The notes: generated by a model from the letters alone, not told the origin. Counted from the first letter of the stretch, positions 53,005-62,003 are shown. The stretch is DNA of 64,000 nt from Amycolatopsis sulphurea (GCF_002564045.1 NZ_PDJK01000002.1:5394001-5458000); one strand, 5' to 3'. Made by a program: numbers and translations.

Positions 53005-53290
53005 GATATCCGTGCACGCCGCCCGTCTGATCCCGGGTGGCTCGGCGGGACGGGTGCACCGTCCGGAGTGGACCTCGGGGTGGCCGGTCACTAGGTGGTC
53101 CAGGTGCCGTGGTCCGCGGCCTCGTATCCGCGCTGCCCGTCTGTGACTGGTTCTCCGAGACTTGGGCACTGTCCGGAGTGGACCTTTCGGCTGGCTGGTC
53201 GGCTGGTGGTCTAAGGTGCCGTGGTCTGCGGACTCGGCATCCGTGCGCGCCGCTCGCCGGCCTGTGACGACTTCGGCTGGCGCTGCGGAA
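53005..53290. repeat. Degenerate tandem repeat of about 110 bp
   Basis: GTCCGGAGTGGACCT recurs at 53061 and 53171, and the block around GGTGCCGTGGTCYGCGG recurs about 110-115 bases apart; ATCCGYGC marks three unit ends. The stretch between the element above and the LysR gene stop shows no gene. Confidence 0.6.
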
Positions 53291-53330
53291 CAAGAGAAAC
53301 GTCCAAAATGGACTATGTGCACTCCGCTGT

Positions 53331-54275
53331 CTACGAGCCGCCGTCCGTCGACCGATACCCGCGTACGCCACCTTCCTGAACCTCGGCCACCAGCCCGCGC
53401 AACACCCCCGCCACGACCTCCGCCGGTTCCGACAGGGGCTGCACCTCGGAGGTGCACAACGCCATCCCGGTCCGCATCCGCGCGTCGCTGAACCGGTACG
53501 CGCGCACCTCGTCCGGCGCGAAATACGCCCGGACCGCCGACAGGGGCAGGATCGTCGCGCCCAGCCCGGCCACGACCGCTTCCCTCAGCACCATGCTCGG
53601 CTCGATCTCCGCGGCGATCGAGCAGTGCAGCCCGGCCGTGTGGAAGGCGGCGTCGGTGATCCGCCGCACCGTGTGCACCTCACTGGGCAGCAGGAAGTCC
53701 AGCGCGGCCGCCTGCCGCAGCGTGACCTCGTCGCCCCGCGGCGTCACCCGCGGCGCCCGCGCGCCGGTGATCAGGTGGAAATCCTCCTCCACCATCCGCT
53801 CGAACGCGACGCCCTTCACGTGGCCGGGGTCGTAGATCAGGGCCATGTCGACCTGCCCCAGCAGCACGGCCTGGCTCATCACCACAGTCAGGTTCTGGAT
53901 CAGCTGCAGCTGGATGGCCGGGAACCGCCCCCGCACCGCACGCAGCAGCGGGATGGCCACGCCCGAGGCCATGCTGTAGGACGCGAGCCCGACCGTGACC
54001 AGCCCGGCCGGCGAGCCGCCGCCGTCGCGCAGGTCGATGCGCGCGGCCTTCTCCAGCCGCAGGATCCCTTGCGCGTAGCGGTAGAGCGACCGGCCCGGCC
54101 CGGTCACCGTGACGCCGCGCCCGGTGCGTTCGAGCAGGCGCGTCCGGAACTCGCTCTCCAGCCCCGAGATGTGCTGGCTCAGCGCGGACTGCGTGATGTG
54201 CAGTGATTCCGCGGCCCGGGTGATGTTCCCGATGTCGACCACCCGCACGAAGTAGCCGAGCCTGCGCGTGTCCAT
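53331..54275 (-). CDS. LysR-family regulator of the pxp operon
   Basis: A 314-residue regulator. The helix-turn-helix reads GNITRAAESLHITQSALSQHISGLE, followed by ERTGRGVTVTGPG. The effector domain VTVGLASYSMASGVAIPLL and LREAVVAGLGATILP resembles NAC/nitrogen-assimilation-type LysR proteins. The ATG at 54275 follows GGGAGGG. It is divergent from pxpA with 133 bases between, which contain T-N11-A dyads, so it likely activates that operon. Confidence 0.9.
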   Translation of the reverse strand: MDTRRLGYFVRVVDIGNITRAAESLHITQSALSQHISGLESEFRTRLLERTGRGVTVTGPGRSLYRYAQGILRLEKAARIDLRDGGGSPAGLVTVGLASYSMASGVAIPLLRAVRGRFPAIQLQLIQNLTVVMSQAVLLGQVDMALIYDPGHVKGVAFERMVEEDFHLITGARAPRVTPRGDEVTLRQAAALDFLLPSEVHTVRRITDAAFHTAGLHCSIAAEIEPSMVLREAVVAGLGATILPLSAVRAYFAPDEVRAYRFSDARMRTGMALCTSEVQPLSEPAEVVAGVLRGLVAEVQEGGVRGYRSTDGGS

Positions 54276-54297
54276 TGTCCCTCCCGGCGGAGATCCC

Positions 54298-54312
54298 ATC
54301 GGCAAACCCGAT
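54298..54312. promoter_or_regulatory. LysR-type T-N11-A box
   Basis: ATCGGCAAACCCGAT, extended to CATCGG...CCGATG at 54297-54313, lies between the divergent LysR and pxpA genes, as expected for the regulator's binding site. A second dyad ATAACCCGTTAT is at 54382-54393, close to the pxpA start. Confidence 0.6.
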
Positions 54313-54408
54313 GAGGCCATGGCCCTTCCTGATGAGGCTTCGCCCCGGTCCGCGCCGGAACTACCGTCTCGCTGGAGAACATAACCCGTTATGGGGGAAG
54401 GAGTCCCG

Positions 54409-55191
54409 ATGGTGCCTGCGGTCGATCTGGTGGCCGATCTCGGCGAGAGCTTCGGCGCGTACACCATGGGTGACGACGCCGCGCTGCTGGACCTGCTGAC
54501 GTCCGCGAACGTCGCGTGCGGGTTCCACGCGGGTGATCCTCGCGTAATGGACACGACGGTGCGTGCCTGCGTCGAGCGCGGCGTCCGGGTCGGCGCCCAC
54601 CCCAGTTTCCCGGACCTCGCCGGCTTCGGCCGCCGGGCGATGGACCTGACGGAGAACGAGGTCCGCACGGACGTGCTGTACCAGCTCGGCGCGCTGTCGG
54701 CGTTCACCCGGGCGCACGGCACGCGCGTCGCGCACCTCGCGCCGCACGGCAAGCTCGGCAACCTCGTGGTCACGCGGCGTGACTACGCCCGCGCGGTGGC
54801 CGACGCCGTGGAGGCGTTCGACCCGGAGATCGTGATCTTGCTGCAGGAGGGCGAGCTGGCGGCGGAGTGCCGGGCCCGCGGGCTGCGGATGGCGATGGTC
54901 GGCCTGGCCGACCGCGCCTATGAGGACGACGGCACGCTCGTGCCGCGCTCCGAGCCCGGTGCCGTCCTGTCCGACCCCGACGAGGTCACCGCCCGGACCG
55001 TCCGCATGGTCACCGAGGGCGTGCTGACCAGCCGGCACGGCCGTGACCTGCCGGTGCGTACCGACTGCGTGCAGCTGCACGGCGACGGGCCGGAGGCGCT
55101 GCGGCTGGCCACCCGCATCCGCGCCGAGCTGCAGGCGGCCGGGGTCCGGCTGGCGCCGCTGGACCAGGTGCTGGACGCACCCGCCGCATGA
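54409..55191 (+). CDS. pxpA: 5-Oxoprolinase subunit PxpA (LamB/YcsF family)
   Basis: A 260-residue subunit of the ATP-dependent prokaryotic 5-oxoprolinase, which opens 5-oxo-L-proline to L-glutamate. VDLVADLGESFGAYTMGDD, SANVACGFHAGDP, GAHPSFPDLAGFGRR and HLAPHGKLGNL are family signatures. The ATG at 54409 follows GGAAGGAG; an upstream in-frame ATG at 54391 lacks such a site. It overlaps pxpB by ATGA. Confidence 0.94.
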   Translation: MVPAVDLVADLGESFGAYTMGDDAALLDLLTSANVACGFHAGDPRVMDTTVRACVERGVRVGAHPSFPDLAGFGRRAMDLTENEVRTDVLYQLGALSAFTRAHGTRVAHLAPHGKLGNLVVTRRDYARAVADAVEAFDPEIVILLQEGELAAECRARGLRMAMVGLADRAYEDDGTLVPRSEPGAVLSDPDEVTARTVRMVTEGVLTSRHGRDLPVRTDCVQLHGDGPEALRLATRIRAELQAAGVRLAPLDQVLDAPAA

Positions 55192-55910
55192 CGGGTGTCC
55201 GGACCGCGGCGAAGCTCGACGTCTCTCCGTGCGGCGACGCGGCCGTCCGCATCACCGTCGACGGCGCGGGCACCGAGGAGGTGTGGGGCACCGTGCATCA
55301 CCTCGCACGGCGCCTCAACGACGGTGAGGTGCCCGGAGTGCTCTCGGCCGTGCCCACCTACGACGCGGTCCTGGTCGAGTTCGATCCGTGCGTGACCACT
55401 GCGGACACGGTGATGTTCCAGCTGCTGTCCTGGGAAGCGCCCGACGCGCTGGCGCCACTGCCGTCGCGCGTGCTCGACGTTCCGGTGCTCTTCGGCGGCG
55501 AGGCGGGGCCGGACCTGATGTGGGTAGCCGAGGTCGTCGGGCTCCCGGCAACTCGCGTTGTCGAGCTGATGTGCGAGACAGAGCTGTTGATCCGGTGTCT
55601 CGGTGGCCCGGCCGCATCGGCGATGACCGACGGCCCGGACTTCGGCGAGCCCGTGCCACGCCTGGCCACGCCGCGGTTGCGCGTCCCGCCGGGCGCGGTG
55701 TCGCTGGCTGGGCGGCAGGCGGTGCTCGGCCCGGTCGCCGCGCCCAGCGGCTGGCGGCAGATCGGCCGGACTCCGCTCACCGTGCTGCAGACCGACACCG
55801 AAGCAGTCGTGCCCTACCGGCCCGGTGACCGGCTTCGCTACTACGCGATCGACGAAGCCACGTACGCGCGCCTGCGCGGCCAACCGATGCGGTACCGGGC
55901 TGATGACTGA
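55188..55910 (+). CDS. pxpB: 5-Oxoprolinase subunit PxpB (KipI family)
   Basis: A 240-residue KipI-type carboxyltransferase-like subunit. The start VSPCGDAAVRITVDG, VPTYDAVLVEFDP and RVLDVPVLFGGEAGPDL are typical; RLRVPPGAVSLAGRQAVLGP and GWRQIGRTPL close the domain. It overlaps pxpA by 4 bases and pxpC by 8. Confidence 0.92.
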   Translation: MTGVRTAAKLDVSPCGDAAVRITVDGAGTEEVWGTVHHLARRLNDGEVPGVLSAVPTYDAVLVEFDPCVTTADTVMFQLLSWEAPDALAPLPSRVLDVPVLFGGEAGPDLMWVAEVVGLPATRVVELMCETELLIRCLGGPAASAMTDGPDFGEPVPRLATPRLRVPPGAVSLAGRQAVLGPVAAPSGWRQIGRTPLTVLQTDTEAVVPYRPGDRLRYYAIDEATYARLRGQPMRYRADD

Positions 55911-56886
55911 GCGTCCCCGCCTCCTCGTCGACGCAGCCCGCGCTTGCGTGGTCACCGACCTTGGCCGCACCGCGGGACCTGCCCGTGGCCTGGCGATCAA
56001 CGGCGCGCTCGACCAGTTCGCGGCCCGCGCGGCCAACGCACTGGCCGCCAATGTCCCGAACGATCCGCTGCTTGAGGCCACCGGATTCGGCGTGACCTTC
56101 CGGCCCACCCACGACGTCCTGATCGCCGTCACCGGCGCGCCCGCACAGCCCTCGATCGACGGCCGCCCGCACCCCGCGTGGTCGCCGCTGTCGGTGCGCG
56201 CCGGCCAGACCGTCCACGTCGGGGTGTCCGAGGCCGGGCTGCGGGCGTACGTGGCCGTCCACGGCGGGTTCGCGGTGCCGAGCCTGCTGGGCAGCGTCGC
56301 TCCGGATTCGATGATCGGATTCGGCACCGAAGCCGTGCCCGGCACCGGACTTCCGCTGCTGCGGTCCCGGCCGCCGCTGGTCAACCCGGTTTTCGGGGCC
56401 ACGATCTTCCACTTCGGCGTGCCACGGCAGCCCCGGGTGCCGACCGTGCTGGACGTGATCGATGGGCCGGATGCGGGCGAATTCGGCGACGAGCTGGAGA
56501 AGCTGTTCGCCTCGCCGTACTGCGTCACGCCGCGGATCAACCACGTCGGCATGCGGGTGGCCGGACCGGTGCCGCAGCGTTCGGTCACCGGGGAGGTGCT
56601 CTCTCGCGGCGTGCCGGTCGGGGCGATCGAGGCGCCTGCCGGTGACGAGCTGCTGGTGCTGATGCGGGGCCGGGGTATCACCGCGGGTTACCCGGTGCTC
56701 GCCGTGCTCACCTCGGCCGCCCAGGACGTCGCCGGGCAGTTGCGGCCCGGCCAGCGGATCCGTTTCCGCCGCACCACGGCCGCCGCCGCGACGGCCGTCC
56801 ATCTCGAACGACGGCGGCAGCTCGACCGGATCGCGACCCGTGCGCGGTCCGCCTTCGCTGCTCACGCATTTTTCACGAAAGGATAG
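55903..56886 (+). CDS. pxpC: 5-Oxoprolinase subunit PxpC (KipA family)
   Basis: A 327-residue biotin-dependent-carboxyltransferase-like subunit. VVTDLGRTAGPARGLAINGA, AANALAANVPNDPLLEATGF, AYVAVHGGFAVPSLLGS and the central RINHVGMRVAGPVP are typical. With pxpA and pxpB it completes the enzyme; six bases later an aminotransferase gene continues the operon. Confidence 0.93.
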   Translation: MTERPRLLVDAARACVVTDLGRTAGPARGLAINGALDQFAARAANALAANVPNDPLLEATGFGVTFRPTHDVLIAVTGAPAQPSIDGRPHPAWSPLSVRAGQTVHVGVSEAGLRAYVAVHGGFAVPSLLGSVAPDSMIGFGTEAVPGTGLPLLRSRPPLVNPVFGATIFHFGVPRQPRVPTVLDVIDGPDAGEFGDELEKLFASPYCVTPRINHVGMRVAGPVPQRSVTGEVLSRGVPVGAIEAPAGDELLVLMRGRGITAGYPVLAVLTSAAQDVAGQLRPGQRIRFRRTTAAAATAVHLERRRQLDRIATRARSAFAAHAFFTKG

Positions 56887-56892
56887 GGAGCC

Positions 56893-58116
56893 ATGACCGT
56901 TACCGAGACGCCGCTGCTGGCCGAGCGGATGTCGTGGGTCGAAGAAAGTCCCAGCTCGCGCGTCGCCGACCGGGTGCGTGCCTTCCAGGCGGCCGGAAAA
57001 CCGGTGCTCCCGCTGACCATCGGCGAGCCCGATTTCGACACCCCCGAGCACGTGAAGGAGGCCGCGATCGCGGCAATCCGGGCAGGGGAGACGAAATACA
57101 CCTCGGCCACCGGCACTCCCGCGTTGCAGACCGCGATCCGGGCGCGGCTGGCGCGCAAGACCGGCCAGTCCTATGGCCCCGGCGAGATCGCGCTGGGCGG
57201 TGGCGCGAAACAGCTGATCTTCCTGGCGTTCCTCGCCACGCTCGACGCGGGCGACGAGGTGATCGTGCCCGCCCCGCACTGGGTGTCCTATCCGGACATG
57301 GTGGCCCTCAACGGCGGCCGCCCCGTACTCGTCGCGGCGGGCGCGGACACCGGGTACAAGCTCACCCCCGGGCCGCTGCGCGGCGCCGTCACCGACCGGA
57401 CCAAGTGGCTCGTGCTCAACACCCCGAACAATCCCACCGGCGCCGTGTATAGCCGCGACGAACTGGCCGCGCTCGCCGAGGTGTTGCGCGAGTATCCACG
57501 GATTTCCGTGCTGTGCGACGAAATCTATGACGAGATCAACTTCGGCACCGAGCCCGTGCCGAGCCTGGTGTCCGTCGCGCCCGACCTGCGGGAGCGGATC
57601 TTCCTGGCCAACGGCGTGTCGAAGGCCTACGCGATGACCGGGTGGCGGATCGGCTACGCGGCCGGCTCGGCGACGTTGTGCGCGGCGATCTCCACGCTCC
57701 AGTCGCAGAGTTCGTCGTGCCCGTCCTCGGTCAGCCAGGCCGCCGCGGCCGCCGCCCTGGACGGGGACCAGTCGTTCATCACCGAAACCGTCGGGGTGTA
57801 CGTCGAACGCCGGGAGCTGCTCGTGTCCGGTCTCGCAGCGATCGACGGGCTTCGCCCGGTCCGTCCGGACGGCGGATTCTACGTCTGGACCGACGCGTCC
57901 CGGCTGATCGGCGCGATCACGCCCGAGGGACGGCGTATCGCCACCGACGCGGATCTGGCCGAGCATTTCCTGGAAACCTCCGGGGTCGTGGTGATCACCG
58001 GGGAGTCCTACGGCTGCCCCGGTCACTTCCGGGCGAGTTTCGCCCTGGATTCGGAGACCATTCGGAAAGCCGTTTCCGGGCTGGCTTCGGCGGTTTCCGT
58101 ACTGCGTTTCGCATGA
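56893..58116 (+). CDS. Class I/II pyridoxal-phosphate aminotransferase
   Basis: A 407-residue fold-type I enzyme of the aspartate/aromatic aminotransferase group. LTIGEPDFDTPEHVKEAAI is the N-terminal signature, LNTPNNPTGAVY holds the cofactor-binding asparagine, LCDEIYDEINFG the aspartate and tyrosine, and NGVSKAYAMTGWRIGYAAG the Schiff-base lysine and substrate arginine. Coupled to pxpABC, it could use the glutamate that 5-oxoprolinase releases. Confidence 0.9.
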   Translation: MTVTETPLLAERMSWVEESPSSRVADRVRAFQAAGKPVLPLTIGEPDFDTPEHVKEAAIAAIRAGETKYTSATGTPALQTAIRARLARKTGQSYGPGEIALGGGAKQLIFLAFLATLDAGDEVIVPAPHWVSYPDMVALNGGRPVLVAAGADTGYKLTPGPLRGAVTDRTKWLVLNTPNNPTGAVYSRDELAALAEVLREYPRISVLCDEIYDEINFGTEPVPSLVSVAPDLRERIFLANGVSKAYAMTGWRIGYAAGSATLCAAISTLQSQSSSCPSSVSQAAAAAALDGDQSFITETVGVYVERRELLVSGLAAIDGLRPVRPDGGFYVWTDASRLIGAITPEGRRIATDADLAEHFLETSGVVVITGESYGCPGHFRASFALDSETIRKAVSGLASAVSVLRFA

Positions 58117-58333
58117 TCCGTGCTTCGCCGGCGGCCCCGCGCGGCCCGCGGCGATAAGCGTTTCCGATGGAGTGACCGGGAAAACCACTGGTGGTGGTAA
58201 CCCGCGTGTCCTGCGAGGTAATGTCCCGGCAACAGCGGGGAGTCATCGTTCTCCGGATCGATGACCAGGCTCAGCGCGCACCAGCGCAGCCCTTCCGGTG
58301 ACGACGACGTCACCCGTGAGAAAGGTAGTCCTC

Positions 58334-59644
58334 GTGAACAGTGCTTCCTCCCCGGTCGTGGCGCACCCACCGGTCCGGGCCAAGAAGACCTCCATCTTCG
58401 GCGGTCTCGTCGGCGTCTTCATCGAGCTGTACGACAACGCCGTCTACGGTTTCGTGGCCGGCACCCTGGCCGTCGTGTTCTTCCCCGGCGACGAACCGGC
58501 CACCGGCGTATTGCTGACCTTCGTCGCGTTCGCGATCCCGTTCTTCTTCCGCCCGCTCGGTGCCGCGGTCGCCGGCTCGTGGGGCGACCGGTTCGGCCGC
58601 AAACGGGTCCTGCTCGGGCTCATCACGCTGATGACCCTGTCGACCGGGCTGGTCGGCGCGCTGCCCGGATACCGTGCGGCCGGCGTCTTCGCCCCGATCG
58701 CGCTGGTCGTACTGCGTGTCCTGCAGGGGTTCGCGATGGGCGGCGAGCCGGGCAACGGCAACTCCTTCCTCGCCGAGCACGCGGGGGAGGGCCGCCGCGG
58801 CCGGGTGGTCAGCTACGCCAACGCCGCCACCTTCATCGCGATGCTGCTGGGCACGTTGTTCGCAGCTCTGCTCAACGCGACGCTGACGAAGGCGGCGATG
58901 GAGAGCTGGGGCTGGCGCCTGCCGTTCCTGCTCGCCCTGCCGATGGGCCTGATCGGGCTGGCCATCCGGCGTGCCGCCGACGAATCCCGGGAGTTCACCG
59001 CCGCCGAGGTCGAGGGCGAGGTCACCCGGAGCCCGCTGCGCGAGGCGTTCGGCTCCCGCGAAACAGTACGCGGCATGCTGATGGCCGTCGTGCTGCCGCT
59101 GTTCAACAGTTCCGGCTACTTCATCCTGTTCATCTACATGCCCTCGTTCATGAAGAACGACATGCACTTCTCCACGGTGCAGGGCCTGATGGTCACCGGG
59201 ATCATGCTCGCGGTCGGCACGTTCGGCGTGCTCTACGCGGGACGGCTCTCGGACCGGGTGGGTCGTAAGAAGATGCTTGCCACGTCGGCGTTCCTGATGG
59301 TGGCGCTCGGATTCCCGTGCTACTGGCTGCTCACCCAGGGTTCGTTCCTGCTCGCGACCCTCGGTGCCGTGGTGATGGCGCTGTGTTTCTCCGGGACCAA
59401 CGGGGTCATGCAGGTGACGCTGGCCGAGCTGTTCCCCACGCGGGTCCGGACCGTGGCCTACGGCGTGGGCTACAACGTCGGGACCGCGATCTTCGGCGGC
59501 GCCGCGCCGCTGGTCGTCTCGGCGCTGATCGTGGCGACCGGCAGCACCTGGGTGCCCGCCTTCTACCTCGTGCTCACCTCGATCGTCGCCGGTATCGCCG
59601 CGTTGCGCATCCGCGAGACCGCGTTCGCCCCGCTCAAGCGCTGA
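58334..59644 (+). CDS. MHS-type major facilitator transporter
   Basis: A 436-residue twelve-helix carrier of the metabolite:H+ symporter branch (ProP/KgtP/ShiA-like). GGLVGVFIELYDNAVYGF starts helix one, GDRFGRKRVLLGLITLM is the loop 2-3 motif, and RVLQGFAMGGEPGNGNSFLAEHA is typical of the branch. The GTG at 58334 follows GAAAGG by 8 bases. It probably imports the substrate of this operon, possibly pyroglutamate or a related amino acid derivative. Confidence 0.85.
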   Translation: MNSASSPVVAHPPVRAKKTSIFGGLVGVFIELYDNAVYGFVAGTLAVVFFPGDEPATGVLLTFVAFAIPFFFRPLGAAVAGSWGDRFGRKRVLLGLITLMTLSTGLVGALPGYRAAGVFAPIALVVLRVLQGFAMGGEPGNGNSFLAEHAGEGRRGRVVSYANAATFIAMLLGTLFAALLNATLTKAAMESWGWRLPFLLALPMGLIGLAIRRAADESREFTAAEVEGEVTRSPLREAFGSRETVRGMLMAVVLPLFNSSGYFILFIYMPSFMKNDMHFSTVQGLMVTGIMLAVGTFGVLYAGRLSDRVGRKKMLATSAFLMVALGFPCYWLLTQGSFLLATLGAVVMALCFSGTNGVMQVTLAELFPTRVRTVAYGVGYNVGTAIFGGAAPLVVSALIVATGSTWVPAFYLVLTSIVAGIAALRIRETAFAPLKR

Positions 59645-59674
59645 ACTCCTGCGATCCTGAAAGGACGGTGCCCC

Positions 59675-60652
59675 GTGGCACGGACCGCCGCCGCACCAGC
59701 CAGGCCCGATCTCGACCGGCTCCGCGCCGCGACGACCGAAGCTGGTTTTGAAGCCCTGCTGCTCACCTCGGCGGCGGCCCGTGGCCACGTCCTCGGCGCC
59801 GAGCACGCCGTCGTCGTGCTCACCGCGGCCGGCACGGTGGCCGGGGGACCCGATCCGGCCGGCACCCTGCGCGCGGCCGGGGCGGGGACCGGACCGGCCG
59901 GGTTCGAGGACGACCTGCCGTGGGAGGTGTTCGGCCGCCTCTCGAACACCGGAATCACCCTCCGCCCCGCCGCCGACCTGATCTTCGGTGAGCTGATCCG
60001 GGGCGCGGACGCGGAGGCGGCCGCCGAGCTGGCCGCAGTGGGCTACACGGCCGTGATGGACCACCTGCACGTCGGCATGGACGTCCGGGAGATCACCGCC
60101 AACGTCGACCGATCCCTCCGCCGCGCGGGAGGCCTGCTGGGCTGGTACCCGCCGGGCGCGGGCGTAGGTTCGGATCTGGTCACGATGCACGGGCATGACC
60201 CGCGCACCGCGCAGCTGACCGCCACCAGCCCGCTCCATTACACGCTGCATCCCGTGCTGGACGGGTGCCAGGGCTTCGCCACCGCCACCGCAATTCTCAG
60301 CAAAGCCACGCCCGCGTTGCGTGACACGGCGGAATCCTGTTCCGCCGCAACGGAATCGCTTATCGCCGCCTTGCGTCCGGGCGCGCCGTTGCGGGACGGA
60401 TTCGCCGCCGCCGCGCGGGAATTCGGTGACCGGCCGGGGTCGAGCCGAATCTTCGCGTTGCGCGGAGGCAGCGCGCTGCCGCTCGGGCCGTCGAGCGAAC
60501 TGCTCGGCGAGCCGGGCACCGTCCTCGGCGTGCGGGCGACCGTCGCGGCGCCCGAAGGGGGAGCGGTGGAACTGGCCGAGACCGTCCTGATCACCGGCAG
60601 CGGACCACAGCGGCTCGCGAAGACGCCGCTGCGTCTCGTCGAGCTGTACTGA
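59675..60652 (+). CDS. M24 (Xaa-Pro peptidase/creatinase)-like protein, active site not conserved
   Basis: A 325-residue protein. LRAATTEAGFEALLLTSAA resembles a creatinase N-terminal domain, VGMDVREITANVDRSLRRAG the M24 helix before the active site, and GTVLGVRATVAAPEGGAVEL then AETVLITGSGPQRL the usual C-terminal strands. The metal-ligand D, D, H, E positions are not recognisable (for example HYTLHPVLDGCQGFATATA), so peptidase activity is doubtful. The GTG at 59675 has GAAAGGA upstream. Confidence 0.6.
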   Translation: MARTAAAPARPDLDRLRAATTEAGFEALLLTSAAARGHVLGAEHAVVVLTAAGTVAGGPDPAGTLRAAGAGTGPAGFEDDLPWEVFGRLSNTGITLRPAADLIFGELIRGADAEAAAELAAVGYTAVMDHLHVGMDVREITANVDRSLRRAGGLLGWYPPGAGVGSDLVTMHGHDPRTAQLTATSPLHYTLHPVLDGCQGFATATAILSKATPALRDTAESCSAATESLIAALRPGAPLRDGFAAAAREFGDRPGSSRIFALRGGSALPLGPSSELLGEPGTVLGVRATVAAPEGGAVELAETVLITGSGPQRLAKTPLRLVELY

Positions 60653-60686
60653 CCCTGACCGCCACCCCGCAGGAGGAGGACCTTTC

Positions 60687-61484
60687 GTGCCTGGACAGTC
60701 CGAAGTGGACCGAGTGCCCGTCGCCGATCTCGGTGGCCGCGCCATGCCGCTGCTCGGCTACGGCACTCACCCGATGCGTGGCGGGCAGGCCACCGAAGCG
60801 GTGCTCGCCGCGCTGGAGGTGGGCTACCGCCTCGTCGACACCGCCACGCGCTACCGCAACGAGGAGGCGATCGGTGCCGCACTCGCCCAGACCGCCGTCC
60901 CGCGCGGCGAGCTGTTCGTCACCACCAAGATGCCGCCCGACTGCGTCGGCATCGAGCGGCGCACGCTGGAGGAGAGCCTCACCGCGCTCGGCACCGACCA
61001 CGTTGACCTTTGGCTGATCCACTGGCCGCCCGGCGGATATCCGGGCGTCACCAGCTGGCGTGCGTTCGCCCAGGCGCGGGAGGAGGGGCTCGTGCGCGCG
61101 ATGGGCGTCAGCAACTACCCGATCGAGCTGATCGACGCGCTGTACCAGGCCACCGGCGAGTATCCGGCGGTGAACCAGCGCCAGTGGGGACCGGGGGACT
61201 ACGACGCCGGATACGCCGGGGCGCTCGCGGCCCGCGGGATCGTGCTGAGCGCGCACAGTCCGTTGCGCAGCACCGATTTGAACGACCCGGTGCTCCTGTC
61301 GGTCGCGCAGGCGCACGATCGCAGCGTGCACGAGGTGGTCGTCGCCTGGAACCTGCACCACGGCGTCGCGGTGACGGTGAAGTCCGCCCACCGTGAGCGG
61401 ATGGTGCGCAACCTGTCCGCCGCGGGTCTCACCCTGACCGAGGAGGAGGTGGCGGCGATCGACCGGCTGGGCGCCGGTCGGTGA
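60687..61484 (+). CDS. Aldo/keto reductase
   Basis: A 265-residue NADPH-dependent reductase of the AKR5-like group. MPLLGYGTHPM starts the barrel, GYRLVDTATRYRNEEAIGAA carries the catalytic Asp and Tyr, LFVTTKMPPDCVG the Lys, and DLWLIHWPPGGYP the His. VAWNLHHGVAVTVKSAHRERM is the cofactor-binding end. Last gene of the pxp operon, 34 bases after the M24-like gene. Confidence 0.9.
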   Translation: MPGQSEVDRVPVADLGGRAMPLLGYGTHPMRGGQATEAVLAALEVGYRLVDTATRYRNEEAIGAALAQTAVPRGELFVTTKMPPDCVGIERRTLEESLTALGTDHVDLWLIHWPPGGYPGVTSWRAFAQAREEGLVRAMGVSNYPIELIDALYQATGEYPAVNQRQWGPGDYDAGYAGALAARGIVLSAHSPLRSTDLNDPVLLSVAQAHDRSVHEVVVAWNLHHGVAVTVKSAHRERMVRNLSAAGLTLTEEEVAAIDRLGAGR

Positions 61485-61584
61485 CCCGCCCGGCCCCGTG
61501 CCACGGTGCGGCGCCGTCGCGCCAGGGCACAACCCCGGTCACCGTGGACCCGCGTCAGGTGTGCCTACAGCCGTTCCGGCGCCT

Positions 61585-61853
61585 CAATCCCCGCAAAGTC
61601 GTCGTGAGGGGCCCTGCGCAGACGGCGGAAGTCCGTGAAGGGGCCCTTCACGGACTCAGAGTCTGTGAAGGGCCCCTTCACAGACCTGAAACAGGTCCGG
61701 CGCACACGACGAGGTGGTCGCGCACCTCGAACACCCTCGCATCGCCCGCTGCCAGGCGCAATCGATGAAGAGGGCAGGCACCGCCGATGACGACGCGGCA
61801 GCCACGGCTCTCTGCTGATCACAGGCCCTTCGACCAACTTTGCCGGGACCCTG
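61585..61853. mobile_element. Palindromic TIR element with one degenerate end
   Basis: Palindromes at 61635-61651 and 61665-61681 surround GGACTCAGAGTC. The right arm contains GCGACCACCTCG- and TGATCAGCAGAGAG-type sequence (on the minus strand) shared with the copy at 23901-24180 and ends in ACTTTGCCGGGACCCTG at 61853. The left end CAATCCCCGCAAAGTCGTCGT is diverged. No clear target duplication remains. Confidence 0.75.
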
Positions 61854-61948
61854 CGCCGTCCGGGTGAAAATGGGGGAAAACGAAAACGGTCCGGGCGTGC
61901 GCGGTACTGCCCGCGCGCGCCCGGACCGTTTCTTCCGGTCCAGTCGGC

Positions 61949-61983
61949 CGAAGGGGTCACTGGTTCGATCCCAGTATCGCCCA
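61949..61983 (+). other. tRNA 3'-end fragment, probable attachment site
   Basis: The T arm ACTGG-TTCGATC-CCAGT followed by the acceptor strand ATCGCCC and discriminator A is intact, but there is no D arm, anticodon arm or 5' strand GGGCGAT upstream. Such fragments are left where an integrative element recombines into a tRNA gene, here most like an actinobacterial tRNA-Val. No integrase gene is in the window. Confidence 0.7.
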
Positions 61984-62003
61984 CGGTGTTGTTGCTGGTC
62001 AGG

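Noticed and set aside
58310..60745. An 811-codon minus-strand open frame
   Set aside because: It is antisense to the transporter and M24-like genes, which have recognisable domains and ribosome-binding sites.
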